Source of the DNA: Petrolisthes cinctipes
Lineage: Eukaryota; Arthropoda; Malacostraca; Decapoda; Porcellanidae
Direction: 5' to 3'
Length of the DNA stretch: 64,000 nt
Assembly: GCA_033782935.1 (NCBI GenBank)
Contig: JAWQEG010000084.1
Span: 496,001 to 560,000, forward strand
The translations under genes were made by a program, and so were the position numbers. Every line of letters begins with the position of its first letter. Positions within the stretch are counted from its first letter, which is position 1. The notes under the pieces are model-generated. The model worked only from the letters and a program-made list of their open reading frames with translations, was not told where the DNA came from and searched no databases. Below are positions 47,628-59,528 of the stretch, piece after piece.

Positions 47628-49121
47628 GTGTTAGAGTATTTTCAAAATACAGGCCAAAAACATACTGAAAATCGATCTTTTAGGTGCACAAAAGTCGATA
47701 TGTGCATGTATCTTCTGTACCCGTTTATATCTCAAATTCTGGCCCTTAAAACCCGAAAATTCGATATTTTGGGGTCCCAGAAGCGATCTGTACATCCCTA
47801 CTCCGTGTTAGAGTTTTTTCAAAATTCAGGCCCAAAACATGCTGAAAATCGATATTTTTGGTGCCCAAAGTCAATATGTGCATGTATCTTCTGTACCCGT
47901 TTATATCTCAAATTCAGGCTCAAAACACCCGAAAATTCAATATTTTGGGGTCCTAGAAGCAATCTGTACATGCCTACTCAGTGCTAGAACATTTTCAAAA
48001 TATAGGCTAAAAACATGCTAAAAATCGATCTTTTAGGTGCCAAAAAGTCGATATCTCAAATTCAGTCCCAAAACACCCGAAAATTCGATATTTAGGGGTC
48101 CCAGAAGCGATCTGTACATGCCTACTCCGTGTTACAGTATTTTCAAAAATACATGCTCAAAACATATTGAAAATCGATCTTTTAGGTGCACAAAAGTCGA
48201 TATGTGCATGCATCTTCAGTGCCCGTTTATATCTCAAATTCAGGCTCAAAACACCCAAAAATTCAATATTTTGGGGTCCCAGAAGAAATCTGTACATGCC
48301 TACTCGGTGTTAGAGTATTTTCAAAATACAGGCCCAAAACATGCTAAAAATCGATATTTTAGATGCCCAAAGTCAATATGTGCATGTATCTTTTGTACCC
48401 GTTTATATCTCAAATTCAGGCTCAAAACACCCGAAAATTCAATATTTTGGGGTCCCAGAAGCAATCTGTACATGCCTACACAGTGCTAGAATATTTTCAA
48501 AATATAGGCTAGAAACATGCTAAAAATCGACATTTTAGGTGCCAAAAAAACGATATCTCAAATTCAGTCCCAAAACACCCGAAAATTCGATATTTAGAGG
48601 TCCCAGAAGCGATCTGTACATGCCTACTCCGTGTTAGAGTATTTTCAAAATACAGGCCAAAAACATACTGAAAATCGATCTTTTAGGTGCCCAAAAGTCG
48701 ATATGTGCATGCATCTTCTGTACCCGTTTATATCTCAAATTCTGGCCCTAAACACCCGAAAATTCAATATTTTGGGGTCCCAGAAGCGATCTGTACATGC
48801 CTACTCCGTGTTAGAGTATTTTCAAAATTCAGGCCCAAAACATGCTGAAAATCGATATTTTTGGTGCCCAAAGTCAATATGTGCATGTATCTTCTGTACC
48901 CGTTTATATCTCAAATTCAGGCTCAAAACACCCGAAAATTCAATATTTTGGGGTCCCAGAAGCAATCTGTACAGTGCTAGAATATTTTCAAAATATAGGC
49001 TAAAAACATGCTAAAAATCGATCTTTTAGGTGCCAAAAAGTCGATATCTCAAATTCAGTCCCAAAACACCCGAAAATTCGATATTTAGGGGTCCCAGAAG
49101 CGATCTGTACATGCCTACTCC
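47628..49121 (+). repeat. Three trimers (501, 502, 491 bp)
   Basis: Units at 47628, 48129 and 48631. Local changes: GGCCCTTAAAACCCG (47741), TACATCCCTACTCC (47792), GAGTTTTTTCAAAATTC (47812), GGTCCTAGAAGC (47950), GTTACAGTATTTTC with one extra A (48132), AAAAAAACGATATC (48544). All are satellite. Confidence 0.86.
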
Positions 49122-50262
49122 GTGTTAGAGTGTTTTCAAAATACATGCTCAAAACATACTGAAAATCGATCTTTTAGGTGCACAAAAGTCGATATGTGCA
49201 TGCATCTTCAGTACCCGTTTATATCTCAAATTCAGGCTCAAAACACCCGAAAATTCAATATTTTGGGGTCCCAGAAGCAATCTGTACATGCCTACACAGT
49301 GCTAGAATATTTTCAAAATATAGGCTAAAAACATGCTAAAAATCGACATTTTAGGTGCCAAAAAATCGATATCTCAAATTCAGTCCCAAAACACCCGAAA
49401 ATTCGATATTTAGAGGTCCCAGAAGGTATCTGTACATGCCTACTCCGTGTTAGAGTATTTTCAAAATACATGCTCAAAACATACTGAAAATCGATCTTTT
49501 AGGTGCACAAAAGTCGATATGTGCATGCATCTTCAGTACCCGTTTATATCTCAAATTCAGCCTCAAAACACCCGAAAATTCAATATTTTGGGGTCCCAGA
49601 AGCAATCTGTACATGCCTACTCAGTGTTAGAGTATTTTCAAAATACAGGCCCAAAACATGCTGAAAATCGATATTTTAGATGCCCAAAGTCAATATGTGC
49701 ATGTATCTTCTGTACCCGTTTATATCTCAAATTCAGGCTCAAAACACCCGAAAATTCAATATTTTGGGGTCCCAGAAGCAATCTGTACAGTGCTAGAATA
49801 TTTTCAAAATATAAGCTAAAAACATGCTAAAAATCGATCTTTTAGGTGCCAAAAAGTCGATATCTCAAATTAAATCCCAAAACACCCGAAAATTCGATAT
49901 TTAGGGGTCCCAGAAGTGATCTGTACATGCCTACTCCGTGTTAGAGTATTTTCAAAATACATGCTCAAAACATACTAAAAATCGATCTTTTAGGTGCACA
50001 AAAGTCGATATGTGCATGCATCTTCAGTACCCGTTTATATCTCAAATTCAGGCTCAAAACACCCGAAAATTCAATATTTTGGGGTCCGAGAAGCAATCTG
50101 TACATGCCTACACAGTGCTAGAATATTTTCAAAATATAGGCTAAAAACATGCTAAAAATCGACATTTTAGGTGCCAAAAAATCGATATCTCAAATTCAGT
50201 CCCAAAACACCCGAAAATTCGATATTTAGTGGTCCCAGAAGGTATCTGTACATGCCTAGTGT
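49122..50262 (+). repeat. Dimer, trimer, dimer (325, 491, 325 bp)
   Basis: Units at 49122, 49447 and 49938. This 325-491-325 pattern also occurs at 34948, 38573 and within 56.5-63.3 kb. Local changes: GAGTGTTTTC (49129), CAGCCTCAAAAC (49558), AAATTAAATCCCAAAAC (49868), GGGGTCCGAGAAG (50083). Confidence 0.86.
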
Positions 50263-51748
50263 GTGTTAGAGTATATTCAATATACAGGCCAAAAACATAC
50301 TGAAAATCGATCTTTTAGGTGCCCAAAAGTCGATATGTGCATGCATCTTCTGTACCCGTTTATATCTCAAATTCTGGCCCTAAACACCCGAAAATTCAAT
50401 ATTTTGGGGTCCCAGAAGCGATCTGTACATGCCTACTCCGTGTTAGAGTATTTTCAAAATTCAGGCCCAAAACATGCTGAAAATCGATATTTTTGGTGCC
50501 CAAAGTCAATATGTGCATGTATCTTCTGTACCCGTTTATATCTCAAATTCAGGCTCAAAACACCCGAAAATTCAATATTTTGGGGTCCCAGAAGCAATCT
50601 GTACATGCCTACTCAGTGCTAGAATATTTTCATAATATAGGCTAAAAACATGCTAAAAATCGATCTTTTAGGTGCCAAAAAGTCGATATCTCAAATTCAG
50701 TCCCAAAACACCCGAAAATTCGATATTTAGGGGTCCCAGAAGCGATCTGTACATGCCTACTCCGTGTTAGAGTATTTTCAAAATACATGCTCAAAACATA
50801 CTGAAAATCGATCTTTTAGGTGCACAAAAGTCGATATGTGCATGCGCATCTTCAGTACCCGTTTATATCTCAAATTCAGGCTCAAAACACCCTAAAATTC
50901 GATATTTTGGGGTCCCAGAAGCGATCTGTACATGCCTACTCCGTGTTAGAGTATTTTCAAAATTCAGGCCCAAAACATGCTGAAAATCGATATTTTTGGT
51001 ACCCAAAGTCAATATGTGCATGTATCTTCTGTACCCGTTTATATCTCAAATTCAGGCTCAAAACACCCGAAAATTCAATATTTTGGGGTCCCAGAAGCAA
51101 TCTGTACAGTGCTAGAATATTTTCAAAATATAGGCTAAAAACATGCTGAAAATCGACATTTTAGGTGCCAAAAAATCGATATCTCAAATTCAGTCCCAAA
51201 ACACCCGAAAATTCGATATTTAGAGGTCCCAGAAGGTATCTGTACATGCCTACTCCGTGTTAGAGTATTTTCAAAATACATGCTCAAAACATACTGAAAA
51301 TCGATCTTTTATGGTGCCCAAAAGTCGATATGTGCATGCATCTTCTGTACCCGTTTATATCTCAATTTCTGGCCCTAAACACCCGAAAATTCGATATTTT
51401 GGGGTCCCAGAAGCGATCTGTACATGCCTACTCCGTGTTAGAGTATTTTCAAAATTCAGGCCCAAAACATGCTGAAAATCGATATTTTTGGTGCCCAAAG
51501 TCAATATGTGCATGTATCTTCTGTACCCGTTTATATCTCTAATTCAGGCTCAAAACACCCGAAAATTCAATATTTTGGGGTCCCAGAAGCAATCTGTACA
51601 GTGCTAGAATATTTTCAAAATATAGGCTAAAAACATGCTAAAAATCGATCTTTTAGGTGCCAAAAAGTCGATATCTTAAATTCAGTCCCAAAACACCCGA
51701 AAATTCGATATTTAGGGGTCCCAGAAGCGATCTGTACATGCCTACTCC
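50263..51748 (+). repeat. Three trimers with small indels (501, 493, 492 bp)
   Basis: Units at 50263, 50764 and 51257. The first starts GTGTGTTAGAGTATATTCAA, altering its dyad. The M1 at 50764 has a 2-bp gain (GTGCATGCGCATC), and that at 51257 has one extra base (TTTTATGGTGCCC). The M3 at 51601 reads GATATCTTAAATTC. Confidence 0.86.
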
Positions 51749-53909
51749 GTGTTAGAGTATTTTCAAAATACATGCTCAAAACATACTGAAAATCGATCTT
51801 CTAGGTGCACAAAAGTCGATATTTGCATGCATCTTCAGTACCCGTTTATATCTCAAATTCAGGCTCAAAATACCCGAAAATTCAATATTTTGGGGTCCCA
51901 GAAGCAATCTGTACATGTCTACTCAGTGTTAGAGTATTTTCAAAATACAGGCCCAAAACATGCTGAAAATCGATATTTTAGATGCCCAAAGTCAATATGT
52001 GCATGTATCTTCTGTACCCGTTTATATCTCAAATTCAGGCTCAAAACACCCGAAAATTCAATATTTTGGGGTCCCAGAAGCAATGTCTACATGCCTACAC
52101 AGTGCTAGAATATTTTCAAAATATAGGCTAAAAACATGCTAAAAATCGACATTTTAGGTGCCAAAAAATCGATATCTCAAATTCAGTCCCAAAACACCCG
52201 AAAATTCGATATTTAGAGGTCCCAGAAGGTATCTGTACATGCCTACTCCGTGTTAGAGTATTTTCAAAATACAGGCCAAAAACATACTGAAAATCGATCT
52301 TTTAGGTGCCCAAAAGTCGATATGTGCATGCATCTTCTGTACCCGTTTATATCTCAAATTCTGGCCCTAAACACCCGAAAATTCGATATTTTGGGGTCCC
52401 AGAAGCGATCTGTACATGCCTACTCCGTGTTAGAGTATTTTCAAAATTCAGGCCCAAAACATGCTGAAAATCGATATTTTTGGTGCCCAAACTCAATATG
52501 TGCATGTATCTTCTGTACCCGTTTATATCTCAAATTCAGGCTCAAAACACCCGAAAATTCTATATTTTGGGGTCCCAGAAGCAATCTGTACAGTGCTAGA
52601 ATATTTTCAAAATATAGGCTAAAAACATGCTAAAAATCGATCTTTTAGGTGCCAAAAAGTCGATATCTCAAATTCAGTCCCAAAACACCCGAAAATTCGA
52701 TATTTAGGGGTCCCAGAAGCGATCTGTACATGCCTACTCCGTGTTAGAGTATTTTCAAAATACATGCTCAAAACATACTGAAAATCGATCTTCTAGGTGC
52801 ACAAAAGTCGATATTTGCATGCATCTTCAGTACCCGTTTATATCTCAAATTCAGGCTCAAAATACCCGAAAATTCAATATTTTGGGGTCCCAGAAGCAAT
52901 CTGTACATGTCTACTCCGTGTTAGAGTATTTTCAAAATACATGCTCAAAACATACTGAAAATCGATCTTCTAGGTGCACAAAAGTCGATATTTGCATGCA
53001 TCTTCAGTACCCGTTTATATCTCAAATTCAGGCTCAAAATACCCGAAAATTCAATATTTTGGGGTCCCAGAAGCAATCTGTACATGTCTACTCAGTGTTA
53101 GAGTATTTTCAAAATACAGGCCCAAAACATGCTGAAAATCGATATTTTAGATGCCCAAAGTCAATATGTGCATGTATCTTCTGTACCCGTTTATATCTCA
53201 AATTCAGGCTCAAAACACCCGAAAATTCAATATTTTGGGGTCCCAGAAGCAATGTCTACATGCCTACACAGTGCTAGAATATTTTCAAAATATAGGCTAA
53301 AAACATGCTAAAAATCGACATTTTAGGTGCCAAAAAATCGATATCTCAAATTCAGTCCCAAAACACCCGAAAATTCGATATTTAGAGGTCCCAGAAGGTA
53401 TCTGTACATGCCTACTCCGTGTTAGAGTATTTTCAAAATACAGGCCAAAAACATACTGAAAATCGATCTTTTAGGTGCCCAAAAGTCGATATGTGCATGC
53501 ATCTTCTGTACCCGTTTATATCTCAAATTCTGGCCCTAAACACCCGAAAATTCGATATTTTGGGGTCCCAGAAGCGATCTGTACATGCCTACTCCGTGTT
53601 AGAGTATTTTCAAAATTCAGGCCCAAAACATGCTGAAAATCGATATTTTTGGTGCCCAAAGTCAATATGTGCATGTATCTTCTGTACCCGTTTATATCTC
53701 AAATTCATTCTCAAAACACCCGAAAATTCTATATTTTGGGGTCCCAGAAGCAATCTGTATAGTGCTAGAATATTTTCAAAATATAGGCTAAAAACATGCT
53801 AAAAATCGATCTTTTAGGTGCCAAAAAGTCGATATCTCAAATTCAGTCCCAAAACACCCGAAAATTCGATATTTAGGGGTCCCAGAAGCGATCTGTACAT
53901 GCCTACTCC
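51749..53909 (+). repeat. Duplicated 992-bp hexamer plus one extra M1
   Basis: Units: 51749 (501), 52250 (491), 52741 (678; M1 52741, M1 52918, M2 53095, M3 53271) and 53419 (491). The set GATCTTCTAGG, GATATTTGCATGC, CAAAATACCCG and TACATGTCTACTC appears in the M1 at 51749 and in both M1 monomers at 52741 and 52918. GCAATGTCTACATG marks the following M2 in both copies. The offset after the extra monomer is 1169 bp, which is 992 plus 177. Confidence 0.88.
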
Positions 53910-56042
53910 GTGTTAGAGTATTTTCAAAATACATGCTCAAAACATACTGAAAATCGATCTTTTAGGTGCACAAAAGTCGATATGTGCATGCATCTTCAGT
54001 ACCCGTTTATATCTCAAATTCAGGCTCAAAACACCCGAAAATTCAATATTTTGGGGTCCCAGAAGCAATCTGTACATGCCTACTCAGTGTTAGAGTATTT
54101 TAAAAATACAGGCCCAAAACATGCTGAAAATCGATATTTTAGATGCCCAAAGTCAATATGTGCATGTATCTTCTGTACCCGTTTATATCTCAAATTCAGG
54201 CTCAAAAACCCGAAAATTCAATATTTTGGGGTCCCAGAAGCAATCTGTACAGTGCTAGAATATTTTCAAAATATAGGCTAAAAACATGCTAAAAATCGAT
54301 CTTTTAGGTGCCAAAAAGTCGATATCTCAAATTCAGTCCCAAAACACCCGAAAATTCGATATTTAGGGGTAACAGAAGCGATCTGTACATGCCTACTCCG
54401 TGTTAGAGTATTTTCAAAATACATGCTCAAAACATACTGAAAATCGATCTTTTAGGTGCACAAAAGTCGATATGTGCATGCATCTTCAGTACCCGTTTAT
54501 ATCTCAAATTCAGGCTAAAAAACACCCGAAAATTCAATATTTTGGGGTCCCAGAAGCAATCTGTACATGCCTACACAGTGCTAGAATATTTTCAAAATAT
54601 AGGCTAAAAACATGCTGAAAATCGACATTTTAGGTGCCAAAAAATCGATATCTCAAATTCAGTCCCAAAACACCCGAAAATTCGATATTTAGAGGTCCCA
54701 GAAGGTATCTGTACATGCCTACTCCGTGTTAGAGTATTTTCAAAATACAGGCCAAAAACATACTGAAAATCGATCTTTTAGGTGCCCAAAAGTCGATATG
54801 TGCATGCATCTTCTGTACCCGTTTATATCTCAAATTCTGGCCCTAAACACCCGAAAATTCGATATTTTGGGGTCCCAGAAGCGATCTGTACATGCCTACT
54901 CCGTGTTAGAGTATTTTCAAAATTCAGGCCCAAAACATGCTGAAAATCGATATTTTTGGTGCCCAAAGTCAATATGTGCATGTATCTTCTGTACCCGTTT
55001 ATATCTCAAATTCAGTCTCAAAACACCCGAAAATTCAATATTTTGGGGTCCCAGAAGCAATCTGTACAGTGCTAGAATATTTTCAAAATATAGGCTAAAA
55101 ACATGCTAAAAATCGACATTTTAGGTGCCAAAAAATCGATATCTCAAATTCAGTCCCAAAACACCCGAAAATTCGATATTTAGGGGTCCCAGAAGCGATC
55201 TGTACATGCCTACTCCGTGTTAGAGTATTTTCAAAATACAAGCTCAAAACATACTGAAAATCGATCTTTTAGGTGCACAAAAGTCGATATGTGCATGCAT
55301 CTTCTGTACCCGTTTATATCTCAAATTCAGGCTCAAAACCCCCGAAAATTCAATATTTTGGGGTCCCAGAAGCAATCTGTACATGCCTACACAGTGCTAG
55401 AATATTTTCAAAATATAGGCTAAAAACATGCTAAAAATCGATCTTTTAGGTGCCAAAAAATCGATATCTCAAATTCAGTCCCAAAACACCCGAAAATTCG
55501 ATATTTAGGGGTCCCAGAAGCGATCTGTACATGCCTACTCCGTCTTAGAGTATTTTCAAAATACAAGCTCAAAACATACTGAAAATCGATCTTTTAGGTG
55601 CACAAAAGTCGATATGTGCATGCATCTTCTGTACCCGTTTATATCTCAAATTCAGGCTCAAAAGCCCCGAAAATTCAATATTTTGGGGTCCCAGAAGCGA
55701 TCTGTACATGCCTTCTCCGTGTTAGAGTATTTTCAAAATTCAGGCCCAAAACATGCTGAAAATCGATATTTTTGGTGCCCAAAGTCAATATCTGCATGTA
55801 TCTTCTGTACCCGTTTATATCTCAAATTCAGGCTCAAAACACCCGAAAATTCAATATTTTGGGGTCCCAGAAGCAATCTGTACATGCCTACACAGTGCTA
55901 GAATATTTTCAAAATATAGGCTAAAAACATGCTAAAAATCGACATTTTAGGTGCCAAAAAATCGATATCTCAAATTCAGTCCCAAAACACCCGAAAATTC
56001 GATATTTAGAGGTCCCAGAAGGTATCTGTACATGAATACTCC
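53910..56042 (+). repeat. Five units up to the divergent island (490, 326, 491, 325, 501 bp)
   Basis: Units at 53910, 54400, 54726, 55217 and 55542. The units at 55217 and 55542 share ATACAAGCTCAAAAC in M1. The unit 55542-56042 also carries ATATCTGCATGTATC and TGTACATGAATACTCC, markers of the 57850 unit in the right-hand super-repeat, so it is related to that block. Confidence 0.85.
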
Positions 56043-56542
56043 GTGTTAGAGTATTTTCAAAATACAGGCCAAAAACATACTGAAAATCGATCTTTTAGGT
56101 GCCCAAAAGTCGATATGTGCATGCATCTTCTGTACCACCCGAAAATTCGATATTTTTTGGTCCAAGAAGCGATCTGTACCTGCCTACTCAGTGCTAGAAT
56201 ATTTTAAAAATATAGGCCAAAAACATGCTAATAATCGATATTTTAGGTGCCCAAAATCAATATGTGCATGCATCTTATGTACCCGTTTATATCCCAAATT
56301 CAGGCTCAAAACATCCGAATATTCGATAATTTTGGGTCTAAGAAGCGATCTGTATATGCCTACTCAGTGCTAGAATATTTTCAAAATATAGGCCCAAAAC
56401 TTGCTCAAAATCGATATTTTAGGTGCCCGAAGTCGATATGTGCATGCATCTTCTTTACCCGTTTATATCTCAAATTCAGGCTCAAAACACCCGAAAATTC
56501 GATGTTTTTGGGTCCCAGAAGGTATCTGTACATGCCTACTCC
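56043..56542 (+). repeat. Divergent island: short M1 plus two full-length M3-headed monomers
   Basis: Monomers: 56043-56190 (148 bp; M1-B with a different 29-bp loss, the join reading CTGTACCACCCG), 56191-56366 (176 bp) and 56367-56542 (176 bp). The last two begin GTGCTAGAATATTTT like M3 but keep the block GTGCATGCATCTT to GTTTATAT that all other M3 copies lack. They carry many private changes: TCCAAGAAGCG, TATATCCCAAATTC, AACATCCGAATATTC, ATAATTTTGGGTCTAAG, AACTTGCTCAAAATC, TTCTTTACCCG, GATGTTTTTGGG. This is much more divergence than anywhere else in the window. Confidence 0.88.
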
Positions 56543-59528
56543 GTGTTAGAGTATTTTCAAAATACAGGCCAAAAACATACTGAAAATCGATCTTTTAGGT
56601 GCCCAAAAGTCGATATGTGCATGCATCTTCTGTACCCGTTTATATCTCAAATTCTGGCCCTAAACACCAGAAAATTCGATATTTTGGGGTCCCAGAAGCG
56701 ATCTGTACATGCCTACTCCGTGTTAGAGTATTTTCAAAATTCAGGCCCAAAACATGCTGAAAATCGATATTTTTGGTGCCCAAAGTCGATATGTGCATGT
56801 ATCTTCTGTACCCGTTTATATCTCAAATTCAGGCTCAAAACACCCGAAAATTCAATATTTTGGGGTCCCAGAAGCAATCTGTACAGTGCTAGAATATTTT
56901 CAAAATATAGGCTAAAAACATGCTAAAAATCGATCTTTTAGGTGCCAAAAAGTCGATATCTCAAATTCAGTCCCAAAACACCCGAAAATTCGATATTTAG
57001 GGGTCCCAGAAGCGATCTGTACATGCCTACTCCGTGTTAGAGTATTTTCAAAATACATGCTCAAAACATACTGAAAATCGATCTTTTAGGTGCACAAAAG
57101 TCGATATGTGCATGCATCTTCAGTACCCGTTAATATCTCAAATTCAGGCTCAAAACACCCGAAAATTCAATAGTTTGGGGTCCCAGAAGAAATCTGTACA
57201 TGCCTACACAGTGCTAGAATATTTTCAAAATATAGGCTAAAAACATGCTGAAAATCGACATTTTAGGTGCCAAAAAATCGATATATCAAATTCAGTCCCA
57301 AAACACCCGAAAATTCGATATTTAGAGGTCCCAGAAGGTATCTGTACATGCCTACTCCGTGTTAGAGTATTTTCAAAATACAGGCCAAAAACATACTGTA
57401 AATCGATCTTTTAGGTGCCCAAAAGTCGATATGTGCATGCATCTTCTGTACCCGTTTATATCTCAAATTCTGGCCCTAAACACCCGAAAATTCGATATTT
57501 TGGGGTCCCAGAAGCGATTTGTACATGCCTACTCCGTGTTATAGTATTTTCAAAATTCAGGCCCAAAACATGCTGAAAATCGATATTTTTGGTGCCCAAA
57601 GTCAATATGTGCATGTATCTTCTGTACCCGTTTATATCTCAAATTCAGGCTCAAAACACCCGAAAATTCTATATTTTGGGGTCCCAGAAGCAATCTGTAC
57701 AGTGCTAGAATATTTTCAAAATATAGGGTAAAAACATGCTAAAAATCGATCTTTTAGGTGCCAAAAAGTCGATATCTCAAATTCAGTCCCAAAACACCCG
57801 AAAATTCGATATTTAGAGGTCCCAGAAGCGATCTGTACATGCCTACTCCGTGTTAGAGTATTTTCAAAATACATGCTCAAAACATACTGAAAATCGATCT
57901 TTTAGGTGCACAAAAGTCGATATGTGCATGCATCTTCAGTACCCGTTTATATCTCAAATTCATGCTCAAAACACCCGAAAATTCAATATTTTGTGGTCCC
58001 AGAAGCAATCTGTACATGCCTACTCAGTGTTAGAGTATTTTCAAAATACAGGCCAAAAACATGCTGAAAATCGATATTTTAGATGCCCAAAGTCAATATC
58101 TGCATGTATCTTCTGTACCCGTTTATATCTCAAATTCAGGCTCAAAACACCCGAAAATTCAATATTTTGGGGTCCCAGAAGCAATCTGTACATGCCTACA
58201 CAGTGCTAGAATATTTTCAAAATATAGGCTAAAAACATGCTAAAAATCGACATTTTAGGTGCCAAAAAATCGATATCTCAAATTCAGTCCCAAAACACCC
58301 GAAAATTCGATATTTAGAGGTCCCAGAAGGTATCTGTACATGAATACTCCGTGTTAGAGTATTTTCAAAATACAGGCCAAAAACATACTGAAAATCGATC
58401 TTTTAGGTGCCCAAAAGTCGATATGTGCATGCATCTTCTGTACCCGTTTATATCTCAAATTCTGGCCCTAAACACCCGAAAATTCGATATTTTGGGGTCC
58501 CAGAAGCGATCTGTACATGCCTACTCCGTGTTAGAGTATTTTCAAAATTCAGGCCCAAAACATGCTGAAAATCGATATTTTTGGTGCCCAAAGTCAATAT
58601 GTGCATGTATCTTCTGTACCCGTTTATATCTCAAATTCAGGCTCAAAACACCCGAAAATTCAATATATTGGGGTTCCAGAAGCAATCTGTTCATGCCTAC
58701 TCAGTGCTAGAATATTTTCAAAATACAGGCCCAAAACATGCTGAAAATCGATATTTTAGATGCCCAAAGTCAATATGTGCATGTATCTTCTGTACCCGTT
58801 TATATCTCAAATTCAGGCTCAAAACACCCGAAAATTCAATATTTTGGGGTCCCAGAAGCAATGTCTACATGCCTACACAGTGCTAGAATATTTTCAAAAT
58901 ATAGGCTAAAAAACATGCTAAAAATCGACATTTTAGGTGCCAAAAAATCGATATCTCAAATTCAGTCCCAAAACACCCGAAAATTCGATATTTAGAGGTC
59001 CCAGAAGGTATCTGTACATGCCTACTCCGTGTTAGAGTAGTTTCAAAATACAGGCCAAAAACATACTGAAAATCGATCTTTTAGGTGCCCAAAAGTCGAT
59101 ATGTGCATGCATCTTCTGTACCCGTTTATATCTCAAATTCTGGCCCTAAACACCCGAAAATTCGATATTTTGGGGTCCCAGAAGCGATCTGTACATGCCT
59201 ACTCCGTGTTAGAGTATTTTCAAAATTCAGGCTCAAAACATGCTGAAAATCGATATTTTTGGTGAACAAAGTCAATATGTGCATGTATCTTCTGTACCCG
59301 TTTATATCTCAAATTCAGGCTCAAAACGCCCGAAAATTCTATATTTTGGGGTCCCAGAAGCAATCTGTACATGCCTACACAGTGCTAGAATATTTTCAAA
59401 ATATAGGCTAAAAACATGCTAAAAATCGACATTTTAGGTGCCAAAAAATCGATATCACAAATTCAGTCCCAAAACACTCGAAAATTCATATTTAGAGGTC
59501 CCTGAAGGTATCTGTACATGCCTACTCC
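56543..59528 (+). repeat. 2986-bp super-repeat, copy 1
   Basis: Units: 56543 (491), 57034 (325), 57359 (491), 57850 (501), 58351 (678; monomers 58351, 58528, 58704, 58880) and 59029 (500). Markers: CAATAGTTTGGGG, CATACTGTAAATCG, ATATAGGGTAAAAAC, ATATCTGCATG, TGTACATGAATACTCC, ATATATTGGGGTTCC, CTGTTCATGCC, GCAATGTCTACATG and GGTGAACAAAGTC. The third monomer of the tetramer (58704) has an M3-type start (GTGCTAG) with an M2-A body. Confidence 0.88.

Noticed and set aside
56137..56542. Divergent island as a transposon or foreign insertion
   Set aside because: It aligns to the monomer along its whole length, with no terminal repeats, target duplication or coding. It is divergent satellite.
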